A stretch of DNA of 64,000 nucleotides from the NCBI RefSeq assembly GCF_012952065.1, contig NZ_JABCJJ010000002.1, positions 221,971 to 285,970 on the forward strand. The letters run 5' to 3'. The notes under the pieces were generated by a model that saw nothing but the letters and a program-made list of their open reading frames with translations, was not told the DNA's origin and searched no databases. Below are positions 9,037 to 17,746 of this stretch, in pieces. The DNA is from Cellulomonas fimi. GTDB taxonomy: Bacteria > Actinomycetota > Actinomycetes > Actinomycetales > Cellulomonadaceae. Numbering within the stretch: position 1 is the first letter of the stretch; every line of letters begins with the position of its first letter. The position numbers were made by a program, and so were the translations under genes.

Positions 9037-10302
9037 ATGCGACACAAGACCACCACGGCGGCCGCTGCGGCGCTGTCCGGCGCGCTGCTCCTCGCGGCGT
9101 GCGGGCAGGCCGGGCCGACGGCCCAGACGGGCGAGGACGAGCTGACCGACGGCAAGGTCGTGCTGGGCGTCCTCAACGACCAGTCCGGCGTGTACAAGGA
9201 CCTCTCGGGCCCGAACAGCGTCGAGGCCGTGAAGATGGCCGTCGAGGACTACAAGGCCGAGTACGGCGACGACGCGGTGGCGACCGAGATCGAGGTCATC
9301 ACCGCGGACCACCAGAACAAGCCCGAGGTGGCGAACACCAAGGCGCAGGAGATGTACGACCGCAACAAGGCCGACGCCATCTTCGACGTCCCGGCCTCGT
9401 CCGCGGCGCTCGCCGTCGCGACGCAGGCGAAGGAGAACAAGAAGCTCTACTTCAACATCGGCGCGGCGACGACCGAGCTCACGGGCGCGCAGTGCAACAA
9501 GTACACGTTCCACTACGCCTACGACACGTACATGCTCGCCAACGGCACGGGCAAGACCGTGACGGAGCAGGGCGGCACCAACTGGTCGATCATCTACCCG
9601 GACTACGCGTTCGGTCAGGACATGACCAAGTCGTTCACCACGGCGATCGAGGGCTCGGGCGGCGCGGTCGTCGAGGCGATCCCGACGCCGTTCCCGAACG
9701 ACAACTTCGCCACCTTCCTCACCAAGGCGGCCGCCAGCAACCCCGACGTCATCGGCTCGATGCAGGCCGGCGGTGACCTGATCAACTTCGTCAAGCAGTA
9801 CAACGAGGCGGGTCTGCGGGACCAGGGCATCGAGCTCGCGGTCGGCCTCATGTTCATCACCGACATCAACTCGCTCGGTGTCGACCAGTTCGCCGGGACC
9901 ACCTTCACCGAGGCGTGGTACTGGAACTACGACGACGAGAACCGTGAGTGGGCCGACCGGTTCATGGAGATCACGGGCACCCGACCCTCGTTCGCGCACG
10001 CGGCGAACTACTCGGCTGCCAAGCAGTACCTCGACGCCGTCCAGCGTGCGGGCACCGACGACGCGGACGCCATCGTGAGCGAGCTCCAGGGGTACAAGGT
10101 CAACGACGTGTTCCTGCGCAACGGCGAGTTCCGCGCCGAGGACAACCGCGTCGTGCACGACGCCTACCTCGCCAAGGTGAAGGACGAGGCATCCGTGAGC
10201 GAGGACTGGGACTACGAGGAGATCCTCGCCACGATCGACGCGAGCGAGGCGTTCCGCCCGGTCGAGGACTCCATCGCCGCGGGCTGCAACCTCGGCAGCT
10301 GA
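9037..10302 (+). CDS. livK: HAAT ABC transporter solute-binding lipoprotein
   Basis: A 421-residue type-I periplasmic-binding-fold lipoprotein: signal peptide with lipobox LAAC, Cys22 as the lipidated residue. The mature part starts with KVVLGVLNDQSGVYKDL, typical of the Peripla_BP_6 (LivJ/urea/amide) group, and contains NIGAATTELTG and YPDYAFGQDM. AGGGAGA precedes the ATG. A perfect 14-bp hairpin follows the stop codon, before livH1. It captures the substrate on the outer face of the membrane. The sequence resembles amide/hydroxy-acid binding members no less than branched-chain amino-acid ones, so I leave the ligand open. Confidence 0.88.
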   Translation: MRHKTTTAAAAALSGALLLAACGQAGPTAQTGEDELTDGKVVLGVLNDQSGVYKDLSGPNSVEAVKMAVEDYKAEYGDDAVATEIEVITADHQNKPEVANTKAQEMYDRNKADAIFDVPASSAALAVATQAKENKKLYFNIGAATTELTGAQCNKYTFHYAYDTYMLANGTGKTVTEQGGTNWSIIYPDYAFGQDMTKSFTTAIEGSGGAVVEAIPTPFPNDNFATFLTKAAASNPDVIGSMQAGGDLINFVKQYNEAGLRDQGIELAVGLMFITDINSLGVDQFAGTTFTEAWYWNYDDENREWADRFMEITGTRPSFAHAANYSAAKQYLDAVQRAGTDDADAIVSELQGYKVNDVFLRNGEFRAEDNRVVHDAYLAKVKDEASVSEDWDYEEILATIDASEAFRPVEDSIAAGCNLGS

Positions 10303-10309
10303 CGACGGA

Positions 10310-10341
10310 GGGCGTCCCGGGACGCAGGTCCCGGGACGCCC
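10310..10341 (+). terminator. perfect 14-bp hairpin after the solute-binding-protein gene
   Basis: GGGCGTCCCGGGAC, loop gcag, GTCCCGGGACGCCC: a perfect 14-bp stem starting 8 bases after the livK1 stop. No T-run follows, so it is more likely a partial terminator or mRNA-stabilising structure than a full stop. Confidence 0.8.
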
Positions 10342-10390
10342 GCCCCGCAGTCCCGCCAACCGTCGCGGTGCGACACAGGAAAAAGGACCT

Positions 10391-11260
10391 ATGAACGAGA
10401 TCCTCCAGTACACGGTCCAAGGACTGGCCGCCGGGAGCTTCTATGCCCTCGCCGCGCTCGGCCTGGCCGTCATCTTCGGTGTGCTCGGGGTGGTGAACTT
10501 CGCCCACGGCGCGTGCTACATGCTGGGCGCGGTCGTCTCGGCGCTCCTCCTGCAGAACTTCGGCCTCGGCTTCTGGCCGGCGCTGGTCGTCGTGCCGCTC
10601 ATCATGTTCGTGTTCGGCATCCTGCTCGAGCGGCTGCTCGTGCGATTCCTCGTCGCGCTCGACCCGCTCTACAACTTCCTGCTGACGTTCGGCCTGAGCC
10701 TCGTGCTCGTCGACCTGATCAAGCGGCAGTACGGCGTCTCGGGCCTGCCGTACACGCGGCCCGAGATCCTCAGCGGTCAGGTCACCGTGGGTGACGTCCG
10801 GCTCCCGACCTTCCAGCTGTTCGTCTTCGCGTTCTCGCTGGTCGTCTGCGTCCTCGTCTGGCTGCTCCTCACCAAGACCCGGATCGGCATGATCGTCCGG
10901 GCGTCGACGGAGCGGCCGGAGCTGACCCGCGCGCTCGGCGTCGACGTCGGCCGCTGGGTCACCCCGGTGTTCGGCTTCGGCATCGCGCTCGCCGGCCTGG
11001 CGGGCGTCCTCGCGGCGCCGTTCCGCGCCATCACCGCCGACATGGGCAGCAACTTCGTCATCATCCTCTTCGCCGTGGTCGTGATCGGCGGGCTGGGGTC
11101 GGTGCTGGGCGCCGTCGTCGCCGGCTTCCTCGTGGGGCTGGTCGAGGCGTTCGGCCAGGCGTACGCGCCGACCTTCGCGCAGGTCGTGATCTTCGTGGTG
11201 ATGGCCCTGGTCATCCTGGTGAAGCCATCAGGTCTCTTCGGACGGGAGGAGTCGCGATGA
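10391..11260 (+). CDS. livH: HAAT ABC transporter permease, LivH-like
   Basis: A 289-residue multi-pass permease. It has the family features: LAAGSFYALAALGLAVIFG at the N-terminus, GVVNFAHGACYMLG, and the late glycine-rich segment VVIGGLGSVLGAVVAGFLVG. About eight membrane segments. The start is preceded by AGGAAAAAGGA. It overlaps livM1 by 4 bases (ATGA). Forms the translocation pore with LivM. Confidence 0.9.
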   Translation: MNEILQYTVQGLAAGSFYALAALGLAVIFGVLGVVNFAHGACYMLGAVVSALLLQNFGLGFWPALVVVPLIMFVFGILLERLLVRFLVALDPLYNFLLTFGLSLVLVDLIKRQYGVSGLPYTRPEILSGQVTVGDVRLPTFQLFVFAFSLVVCVLVWLLLTKTRIGMIVRASTERPELTRALGVDVGRWVTPVFGFGIALAGLAGVLAAPFRAITADMGSNFVIILFAVVVIGGLGSVLGAVVAGFLVGLVEAFGQAYAPTFAQVVIFVVMALVILVKPSGLFGREESR

Positions 11261-12258
11261 CGTCGGCCCCCACAACGATCACGAGCGTCGCCGCGGCGGC
11301 CAACCACCTGGCGTCCCGGCGCAGCCCGCTCCGCTGGGTCCTGCTGGCGGTCGGGCTCCTGGCCGCGCTGTCGCTCCCGTGGCTGGTGTACCCGCCGCTG
11401 GCCATGGACATCGCGGCGTGGGCGCTCTTCGCCATCGCGCTCGACCTGCTGCTCGGGTTCACGGGACTGCTCTCGTTCGGCCACGCCGCCTTCTGGGGCG
11501 GCTCGGCCTACGTGACGGGCCTCGTCGCGATCAACGTCGGGGTGCCGTTCCCGGTGGCCATCCTCGTCGGCGCGCTGTTCGCGATGCTGCTCGCGGTGCC
11601 GATCGGCTTCCTCTCGGTGCGCAGCAGCGGCATCTACTTCGCGATGGTGACGCTCGCCTTCGCCCAGATGCTGTACTTCTTCGCGAACCAGTGGCGCGAC
11701 GTCACGGGCGGCGAGAACGGGCTCCAGGGCATCCCGCGGAACTTCTTCGGCATCGAGCTGATCGAGACCGACCCGTTCTACTTCTACTACGCGGGCCTAC
11801 CGATCGTGCTGCTCGGCATGTGGGCCGCCTGGCGGATCATCCACTCGCCGTTCGGCAAGGTGCTGGTCGCGATCCGGGACAACCCCGCGCGCGCCAGCGC
11901 GCTCGGGTACGACGTCCAGCGGTACAAGGTCATGGCGTTCGTGATGTCCGCGGGCCTGGCCGGCACGGCGGGTGGTCTGTTCTCGATCAGCCACGGCTTC
12001 GCGTCGCTGCAGGAGCTGAACTGGACGACGTCGGGCAAGGTCGTGCTCATCACCGTGCTCGGCGGGATCGGCACGCTGTGGGGCGGCACGATCGGTGCCG
12101 CGCTGGTCGTCATGCTCGAGGACTGGCTCGCGACCTCGGGTTTCGAGGGCATCGGGATCATCACCGGCACGGTGTTCGTCATCGTCGTGCTCGCGTTCCG
12201 CCGCGGCATCTGGGGCACCGTTCGTGACCTCAAGGCACGGTTCCGATCTCGGACGTAG
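11257..12258 (+). CDS. livM: HAAT ABC transporter permease, LivM-like
   Basis: A 333-residue multi-pass permease with the LivM signatures LLLGFTGLLSFGHAAFWG, SSGIYFAMVTLAFAQM, VAIRDNPARASALGYDV and VLGGIGTLWGGTIGA. Last gene of the first importer operon; ATGA overlap with livH1. About nine membrane segments. Confidence 0.9.
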   Translation: MTSAPTTITSVAAAANHLASRRSPLRWVLLAVGLLAALSLPWLVYPPLAMDIAAWALFAIALDLLLGFTGLLSFGHAAFWGGSAYVTGLVAINVGVPFPVAILVGALFAMLLAVPIGFLSVRSSGIYFAMVTLAFAQMLYFFANQWRDVTGGENGLQGIPRNFFGIELIETDPFYFYYAGLPIVLLGMWAAWRIIHSPFGKVLVAIRDNPARASALGYDVQRYKVMAFVMSAGLAGTAGGLFSISHGFASLQELNWTTSGKVVLITVLGGIGTLWGGTIGAALVVMLEDWLATSGFEGIGIITGTVFVIVVLAFRRGIWGTVRDLKARFRSRT

Positions 12259-12383
12259 CGAGGTCATGAGGCCGGCCGGCGTCCGTGCGAGGTCGGGTCG
12301 GCACCGGCACGGCAGAGGGGTGCGACGCTCAGGCGTGGCACCCCTCGCGCCGTCCGCGCCGCCGCCACGCGCCGCCGCCACGC

Positions 12384-12450
12384 GCCGCCCGGTCCACGGG
12401 CCGCCCGGTCCACGGGCCGCCCGGTCCACGGGCCGCGCCCGGTCACGGGC
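12384..12450. repeat. 16-bp tandem repeat (gccgcccggtccacgg)
   Basis: Three perfect 16-bp units (12384-12431) flanked by decayed copies, filling most of the 12259-12515 gap between livM1 and the GNAT gene. No other feature is visible there. Confidence 0.85.
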
Positions 12451-12515
12451 CGCCCGATCCACTTCCGACCGGTCCCGGGGGCGGATCGTCGGTGGGCGCG
12501 CGGCACACTGGTCCG

Positions 12516-13106
12516 ATGGAGATCCGGACGCCACGCCTGCACCTGAGGCGCTGGCGGGCCGACGACCTCGGCCCGTTCGCCGAGCTGAACGCCGACCCGG
12601 AGGTCATGGCGCACTTCCCCGCGCCCTTGGACCGGGCGGCGAGCGACGCGCTCGCTGCCCGGGCCGACGCGGTCCTCGAACGGGACGGCTGGGGGCTGTG
12701 GGCGCTCGAGGTCACCGAGGGCGCGGACGCTGGCGCGTTCGCCGGCTTCACCGGCCTCGCGGTGCCGACGTGGCCCGCCTCGTTCGGGCCCTGCACGGAG
12801 GTCGGCTGGCGCCTGGCTCGCTGGGCATGGGGCCGCGGCTACGCGACCGAGGCGGCCCGCCACGCCGTCGAGCACGGCTTCCGCTACCTGGGCCTCGGCG
12901 AGATCGTCTCGTTCACGGCGCGTACCAACGCGCGGTCACAGGCCGTGATGGAGCGGCTCGGGATGCGGCGGGATCCCGACGGTGACTTCCTCCATCCCCG
13001 CGTCCCGAGCGGGCACCCGGTCGCCCCTCACGTGCTCTACCGGCTCGGCGCCCGGACGTGGTGCGCGAGCTCGACGCTCAGCGATCGCGCGGGGCCGTCC
13101 CGTTGA
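12516..13106 (+). CDS. GNAT N-acetyltransferase, RimJ/RimL type
   Basis: A 196-residue GNAT: IRTPRLHLRRWRADDLGPFAELNADPEV at the N-terminus is typical of the RimJ/RimL group, followed by the acetyl-CoA site RWAWGRGYATEAARHAVEHGF (about 101-121) and ARSQAVMERLGM. The last 30 residues are Pro/Arg-rich. No Shine-Dalgarno; a CACACT hexamer sits 6 bases before the ATG, so it may be leaderless. The 3' end overlaps the convergent regulator gene by 29 bases. The substrate may be a protein N-terminus or a small amine. Confidence 0.8.
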   Translation: MEIRTPRLHLRRWRADDLGPFAELNADPEVMAHFPAPLDRAASDALAARADAVLERDGWGLWALEVTEGADAGAFAGFTGLAVPTWPASFGPCTEVGWRLARWAWGRGYATEAARHAVEHGFRYLGLGEIVSFTARTNARSQAVMERLGMRRDPDGDFLHPRVPSGHPVAPHVLYRLGARTWCASSTLSDRAGPSR

Positions 13107-15036
13107 GCCGATGGAGGCGAAGCGCCAGCTGGACCTCCATGGCGCGCCCCGGCGCGGCCCAGTCCGGGCCCAGGACGTGCGCGACGCGCTCGAGCCGTTG
13201 CGCGACCGTGTTGACGTGGACGTGCAGCGCGCCCGCCGCCCGGCTCGGGCTCATGCCCGCCGCGAAGTACGCCTCGACGGTCCCGAGGAGGTCGCTGCGT
13301 CGTCGGGCGTCGTAGTCGAGCAGCGGTCCCAGCACGGACGTCACGTAGCGTCCGACGTCGGGCGTGCCGCCCACGACGAGCCCGGCGAAGCCGAGGTCGG
13401 TCGCACAGGCCCCTCGGCCGGGTGTGCCGAGCGAGATGAGGGCCTGCGACGTCCGGACGGCCTCGGGGTACGCCTCGCGCAGCCCGTTCTCGGGCACCAC
13501 CGGACCGGCGGCGCCGACCGTCACCGGTGTGCCCGCGCCGCTCAGCCGCTCCGCGAGCCGGGTCGCCACGGTGGACGGGTCACCTCCCGGGACCAGAACC
13601 ACGACGTCGCCGGCGTGCTCGCCGACAAGGCCGGGATGGCCGGGACGACCGCGCCCGGGAGCGGTGAGCTCCTCGAGGAGCTCAGCCGCAGCGACGACCA
13701 CGCTCCGGCGCGACTGCCCGGGTGCCGGCTGGCACACCGCGAGGACGTGCGGCTCGCTGAGGTCGATCCCGAGGAGGCGGGCGCGCGCCGGCAGCGTCGT
13801 CACGTGCGCGGTGGACGCGTCGGGCGAGAGGAGGTCGGCGAGGAGGTCGGTCCGCACCCGCAGCTCGCTCTCGGACGCCTGCTGGCGGAACAGCAGCAGC
13901 AGCGCGGTGACCACGGCGGCGCGCTCGACCGTGCGCTGGTCGTTCGCGTCGAGGGGCTGGCGGCCGCCGAGCACCAGCGTGCCCATCCGGTCGCCCGCGG
14001 CTGCGACGGCGGCGGCCCAGATGCCGCCCGAGGCGGCGAGCCGCCCCGACGAGTCGGACGCCCGGACGGCGGCACTCGTCGCGAGCGGGTCCGTGCCGCC
14101 CGTCTCGGGTGGCGGGCCCTCCCCGTGGGCAGCCGTGCGCCGTCCCCGGGCGTCGAGGACGACCACCCAGCCGCCCAGCAGCTCGGCGAGGGCCGACGCG
14201 ATGTCGTCGACCCCGCCGCCGGAGAGCACGATCTGGGCGAACTGGTCGTGCGCGGTCGCCGCGCGCTCCGCCGCGGTGGCCTGACGGCGCACGGTCTCGT
14301 ACGCGACCGACAGCGCCGACAACGCCTCCTGGGTCTCGGCCGCCGCGCGAGCCTGCACGATGGAGACCGCGGCGAGGGCCGCGAGTGACCCGAGGAGCGA
14401 GACCTCCTCGTGGGTGAACGGTCGCGGGCTCCGGTTGGACGCCATGAGCACGCCCACGAACTCCTCGTCGACGAGGAGGGGCACGCCGCAGATGGCGACG
14501 AGACCCTCGTCCGCGACCGCGTTGTCCAGCTTCTCGGCGTGCTGGAACCGGAGGTCCGCGAAGTAGTCGGTGGTCCAGTAGGGGCGCCTGGTCTGGGCGA
14601 CGAGCCCGCCGAGCCCTGTGCCCAGCGGTAGTCGCACGGACTTGAACACGGGGGAGACGGCGCCGTCCGTCGCGCGCATGTAGGTGTCACCCCGCGCCTT
14701 GTCGTGCAGCGTCAGGTGCGCGACGTCGGTGCCCAGCAGCGTGCGGGCGCGGCGGACGATCGCCTCGAGCACGTGGCCCGGGTCGCGCATGGAGGCCAGC
14801 TCGCGGGCCGTGTCGACGAGCGCGCTCAGCTCGGCCTCGCGGCGCCGCCGGGCGTCCAGCACGGCGCGGACGCGGAGCGCGAGCGGCCGCGCGGCAGCCC
14901 CCGCGCCCGGGTTCGCCGCCTCGACCTGAGCAGCCTGCTGCTCGAGCAGCTCGGCCGGCGCGTCCTCGGCGAGCAGGCGCAGCAGCTCGAGCGCCGTCTG
15001 CGGGGCAGCACCGACCCGGCCGCCCACCGTCGTCAC
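13078..15036 (-). CDS. GAF/PucR-family transcriptional regulator
   Basis: A 652-residue reading from GTG 15036 (GGTGAGG upstream). In-frame upstream codons reach into the preceding dehydrogenase gene and look spurious. Layout: an N-terminal helical segment, a GAF sensor domain (about residues 60-210: GDTYMRATDG, GLGGLVAQTRRPYW, VGVLMASNR), a middle region, and a C-terminal PucR helix-turn-helix (about 580-635: YFAAGMSPSRAAGALHVHVNTV). It lies directly downstream of the 3-hydroxybutyrate dehydrogenase on the same strand. Paralogous to the truncated gene at 1-547. It plausibly responds to a small metabolite and controls the neighbouring catabolic genes; the ligand is unknown. Confidence 0.85.
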   Translation of the reverse strand: MTTVGGRVGAAPQTALELLRLLAEDAPAELLEQQAAQVEAANPGAGAAARPLALRVRAVLDARRRREAELSALVDTARELASMRDPGHVLEAIVRRARTLLGTDVAHLTLHDKARGDTYMRATDGAVSPVFKSVRLPLGTGLGGLVAQTRRPYWTTDYFADLRFQHAEKLDNAVADEGLVAICGVPLLVDEEFVGVLMASNRSPRPFTHEEVSLLGSLAALAAVSIVQARAAAETQEALSALSVAYETVRRQATAAERAATAHDQFAQIVLSGGGVDDIASALAELLGGWVVVLDARGRRTAAHGEGPPPETGGTDPLATSAAVRASDSSGRLAASGGIWAAAVAAAGDRMGTLVLGGRQPLDANDQRTVERAAVVTALLLLFRQQASESELRVRTDLLADLLSPDASTAHVTTLPARARLLGIDLSEPHVLAVCQPAPGQSRRSVVVAAAELLEELTAPGRGRPGHPGLVGEHAGDVVVLVPGGDPSTVATRLAERLSGAGTPVTVGAAGPVVPENGLREAYPEAVRTSQALISLGTPGRGACATDLGFAGLVVGGTPDVGRYVTSVLGPLLDYDARRRSDLLGTVEAYFAAGMSPSRAAGALHVHVNTVAQRLERVAHVLGPDWAAPGRAMEVQLALRLHRLNGTAPRDR

Positions 15037-15079
15037 GGCCTCACCCCGACGCGCTCCACCATGGCCCCCTGCCTGTCGT

Positions 15080-15865
15080 CTACTGCGCGGTCCATCCGCC
15101 ATCCATCGCGAACGACGCACCGGACACCGACGCGGAGGCCGGCCCGCACAGGAACGCCACCATGTCGGCGACCTCCCACGGCTCGATGAGCCGCTTGACG
15201 GCGACGCGGCCGAGCATCACGGTGCTCACGACGTCGTCCGGCTCGATGCCGTGCGCCTGCGCCTGCGCCTCGATCTGCTTCTCCACGAGCGGGGTGCGGA
15301 CGTACGCCGGGTTCACGCAGTTGCTCGTGACGCCGTGCGGCGCTCCCTCGACCGCGATGACCTTGCTGAGCCCCTCGAGCCCGTGCTTGGCGGAGACGTA
15401 GGCCGACTTGAAGGGGCTCGCCCGCAACCCGTGCGCGCTCGACACGTTGACGATGCGGCCCCACTCCTGCGCGTACATGTGGGGGAGCACGAGGCGGGCG
15501 AGCCTGAACGGTGACTCGAGCATCAGCCGGAGGATGAACGAGAACCGCTCCGGCGGGAACTCGTGCACCGGCGAGACGTGCTGGACGCCCGCGTTGTTGA
15601 CGAGGATGTCGACGTCTCCCGGCAACGCGTCCACGGCGTCGAGGTCGGCGAGGTCGCACACGACGGGGGTGACGTCGTCGACCCTCGCCACGAGCCTGTC
15701 GAGGGCCGCGCGGTCGCGGTCGACCGCCACCACGTGCGCGCCCGCGGCGACCAGGCGCTCGACGCAGGCCGCACCGATGCCGCTCGCGGCACCCGTCACG
15801 ATGGCCCGTCGTCCGCGCAAGGTTGGCGTGCCCGACTGGCCGGCCGCCGGTGGCTGGGTGCTCAT
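15080..15865 (-). CDS. 3-hydroxybutyrate dehydrogenase (SDR family)
   Basis: A 261-residue short-chain dehydrogenase: cofactor motif TGAASGIG (24-31), NNAG (89-92), catalytic Ser142, Tyr155 and Lys159 (YVSAK). The segments LVNNAGVQHVSPVHEF, HGLRASPFKSAYVSAKHGLEGLSKV and SNCVNPAYVRTPLVEKQI are the pattern of D-3-hydroxybutyrate dehydrogenases, which convert 3-hydroxybutyrate to acetoacetate with NAD. It has a close paralogue at 29064-29828. Followed on the same strand by the GAF/PucR regulator, so the two may be co-transcribed. Substrate assignment is by family pattern. Confidence 0.82.
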   Translation of the reverse strand: MSTQPPAAGQSGTPTLRGRRAIVTGAASGIGAACVERLVAAGAHVVAVDRDRAALDRLVARVDDVTPVVCDLADLDAVDALPGDVDILVNNAGVQHVSPVHEFPPERFSFILRLMLESPFRLARLVLPHMYAQEWGRIVNVSSAHGLRASPFKSAYVSAKHGLEGLSKVIAVEGAPHGVTSNCVNPAYVRTPLVEKQIEAQAQAHGIEPDDVVSTVMLGRVAVKRLIEPWEVADMVAFLCGPASASVSGASFAMDGGWTAQ

Positions 15866-15968
15866 GCCAGGTCACGTTATGGCGACGAAGCGCTCCGATC
15901 CGTGTGCTTGCGCCATGCAGTTGGACCCCGCGGAGTGGCGGGCGCACACAGGTCCGCGCGCGGAATCG

Positions 15969-17027
15969 TCAACGACCGGCGTCGAGGCTCTCCGCGAGCG
16001 CCTTCGCGAAGTCCGCCGGGGCCTCGAGGTGCGGGCTGTGCCCGGCGTCGTCGAACACGACCTCGGTCCACCGGCCGCCCGCGGCCCCGTACCGCTCGAG
16101 GACCGCGCGCGTCTGGGCGACCATGGGCTGCGCCGGGAGCACGTCCGCGCCGGGCCAGCCGGGCACGACACCGAGCGAGCCGAGGTGAGCCAGGTCGAAC
16201 GCCGACGTGTCGCTGACGATCTGGTCCGCGGCCCCACGGAACCAGGCGATCGGCGGCTTCGGGTCGATCAGGTGCAGGTCGTCGATCCGGAAGTACGTGG
16301 GCGCCATCGTGTTGAGCACGCCGCGCGGACCGGGCCCGAAGCCGGGCCAGCCGGGCACCGTGGCGCTGTCGCCGGGGTAGACGCCGTCGGCGACGTGGGT
16401 GCTCAGCATCGACTCGACGTAGACGTCCAGCAGCTCGGGGACGAAGGGCGGCTTGACGTAGTAGGACAGCAGGACGCGTCGGGGCGACGCGGCGTCGTCG
16501 GCCGACGTGTCGTGCGCGGCGAGGCGCCGGACGAACTCGGGGTTCACGCTGCCGCCGCCCGCGCCGGCCGCGTCCGGGTCGGTCAGGTCGCCGTCCAGGC
16601 CCCGCGTCGCTCCGAAGCCGTACGGCGACACCGGGTTGACGAGGGTCAGTGAGCGCACCTGGTCGGGGCGGTCACGCAGGTACTGGAGCGTGACCCCGCC
16701 GCCCATGCTCCACCCGACGAGGTGGCACGGACCGAGCTCGAGCGCCTCGACCAGCGCGGCGAGGTCGTCGCTGTAGTCACGCACGCCGCGCGTCGCGTCG
16801 ACCGGCAGCGCCTCGCTGTCCCCGAAGCCGCGCAGGTCCACCGCGAGGGGCCGGTAGCCCTCGGGCACGTCGAGCAGCGACTGCTGCCAGAACAGGCTCG
16901 AGGACACGTTGCCGTGCACGAACAGGACCGGCTGACCGTCGACGCGGTCCGGCCGCGTGATCGCGGCGAGCCGCGCCCGGGACGTGACGACCGTGGTCTG
17001 CTCGAGACCGGGAAGGAGCTGCGGCAT
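15969..17027 (-). CDS. alpha/beta hydrolase
   Basis: A 352-residue alpha/beta hydrolase with FVHGN, nucleophile elbow GWSMGG (Ser107), and a C-terminal base DDAGHSPH (about 330). ATG 17027 with GGAGG upstream. There is an extra cap region of about 90 residues between the elbow and the late acid. It lies just upstream, on the same strand, of the 3-hydroxybutyrate dehydrogenase, with a 103-base gap. It could release hydroxyacids from an ester or oligomer, which would match the dehydrogenase, but this is inference. Confidence 0.8.
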   Translation of the reverse strand: MPQLLPGLEQTTVVTSRARLAAITRPDRVDGQPVLFVHGNVSSSLFWQQSLLDVPEGYRPLAVDLRGFGDSEALPVDATRGVRDYSDDLAALVEALELGPCHLVGWSMGGGVTLQYLRDRPDQVRSLTLVNPVSPYGFGATRGLDGDLTDPDAAGAGGGSVNPEFVRRLAAHDTSADDAASPRRVLLSYYVKPPFVPELLDVYVESMLSTHVADGVYPGDSATVPGWPGFGPGPRGVLNTMAPTYFRIDDLHLIDPKPPIAWFRGAADQIVSDTSAFDLAHLGSLGVVPGWPGADVLPAQPMVAQTRAVLERYGAAGGRWTEVVFDDAGHSPHLEAPADFAKALAESLDAGR

Positions 17028-17113
17028 GGGGGCCTCCGTGGTGAGGACGCGGGTCTGACCAGGCGTGTGCCGTGTGTAGCACGTCGGGGGCTCCCGCGCG
17101 GGGGAGTCGGGCG

Positions 17114-17683
17114 TCAGTCCACCGGAAGGACCACGATCCCGTCGTCGTCGCTCACCAGCTCGGAGCCCGGGGTGAAGACGGCCCCACCGAAGCCGACCGG
17201 GACGTCGCGCTCGCCCGCTCCCGTCTTCGCGCTCCTGCGCGGGTTCGAGCCGAGCGCCTTGATGCCCAGGTCGAGCGTCCGGAGCACCGCGACGTCGCGC
17301 ACCGCGCCGTGCACGACGACGCCCGCCCACCCGTTCGCGACCGCGGACGCCGCGATCCGGTCGCCCAGGAGCGCGGTGCGCAGCGAGCCGCCGCCGTCCA
17401 CCACGAGGACGCGGCCGTGACCCGGCTCCGCGAGCACGCTGCGGACCAGCGCGTTGTCCTCGTGGCAGCGGATCGTGACCACGGTGCCCCGGAAGTGCGC
17501 CCGGCCGCCGAGCTGGCGCAGCTGGAGGTCGCACGACTCGAGCTCCGGACCCCGCTCGTCGTGGAGGTCGGCGGTCGTGGGGCCGGCGGGCTCGGTCGGG
17601 ACTGCGGGCTCGGTGGGGTGGGCGGGCTCGGTCGGGTGGGCGGGCTCGGTCGGGTGGGCGGGCTCGGTCGGGACGGTCGTCAT
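17114..17683 (-). CDS. RraA-family protein with repetitive N-terminus
   Basis: A 189-residue protein. After an N-terminal run of (PTEPAH) repeats (residues 4-33) comes a complete RraA-like domain: [64 protein letters not shown] and [11 protein letters not shown]. The family includes RNase E-inhibitor RraA and divalent-metal hydroxy-oxo-acid aldolases; the conserved [12 protein letters not shown] and GAVRD loops are shared by both, so the activity is undecided. The repeat is an 18-bp coding minisatellite. Confidence 0.8.
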   Translation of the reverse strand: MTTVPTEPAHPTEPAHPTEPAHPTEPAVPTEPAGPTTADLHDERGPELESCDLQLRQLGGRAHFRGTVVTIRCHEDNALVRSVLAEPGHGRVLVVDGGGSLRTALLGDRIAASAVANGWAGVVVHGAVRDVAVLRTLDLGIKALGSNPRRSAKTGAGERDVPVGFGGAVFTPGSELVSDDDGIVVLPVD

Positions 17684-17734
17684 GGGTGGGCTCCTCGTGA
17701 TCGACGGCGACGCGGGGCAGTATCCACCGACGGC

Positions 17735-17746
17735 TACGCTCGACCC
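17735..17746 (+). promoter_or_regulatory. putative leaderless promoter of moeZ
   Basis: TACGCT (17735-17740) lies 6 bases before the ATG at 17747, with no Shine-Dalgarno. Confidence 0.5.

Noticed and set aside
15037..15120. Upstream start of the GAF/PucR regulator at 15120
   Set aside because: It would overlap the dehydrogenase by 41 bases with an unstructured Arg-rich leader; the paralogue at 1-547 begins near the same place as GTG 15036.
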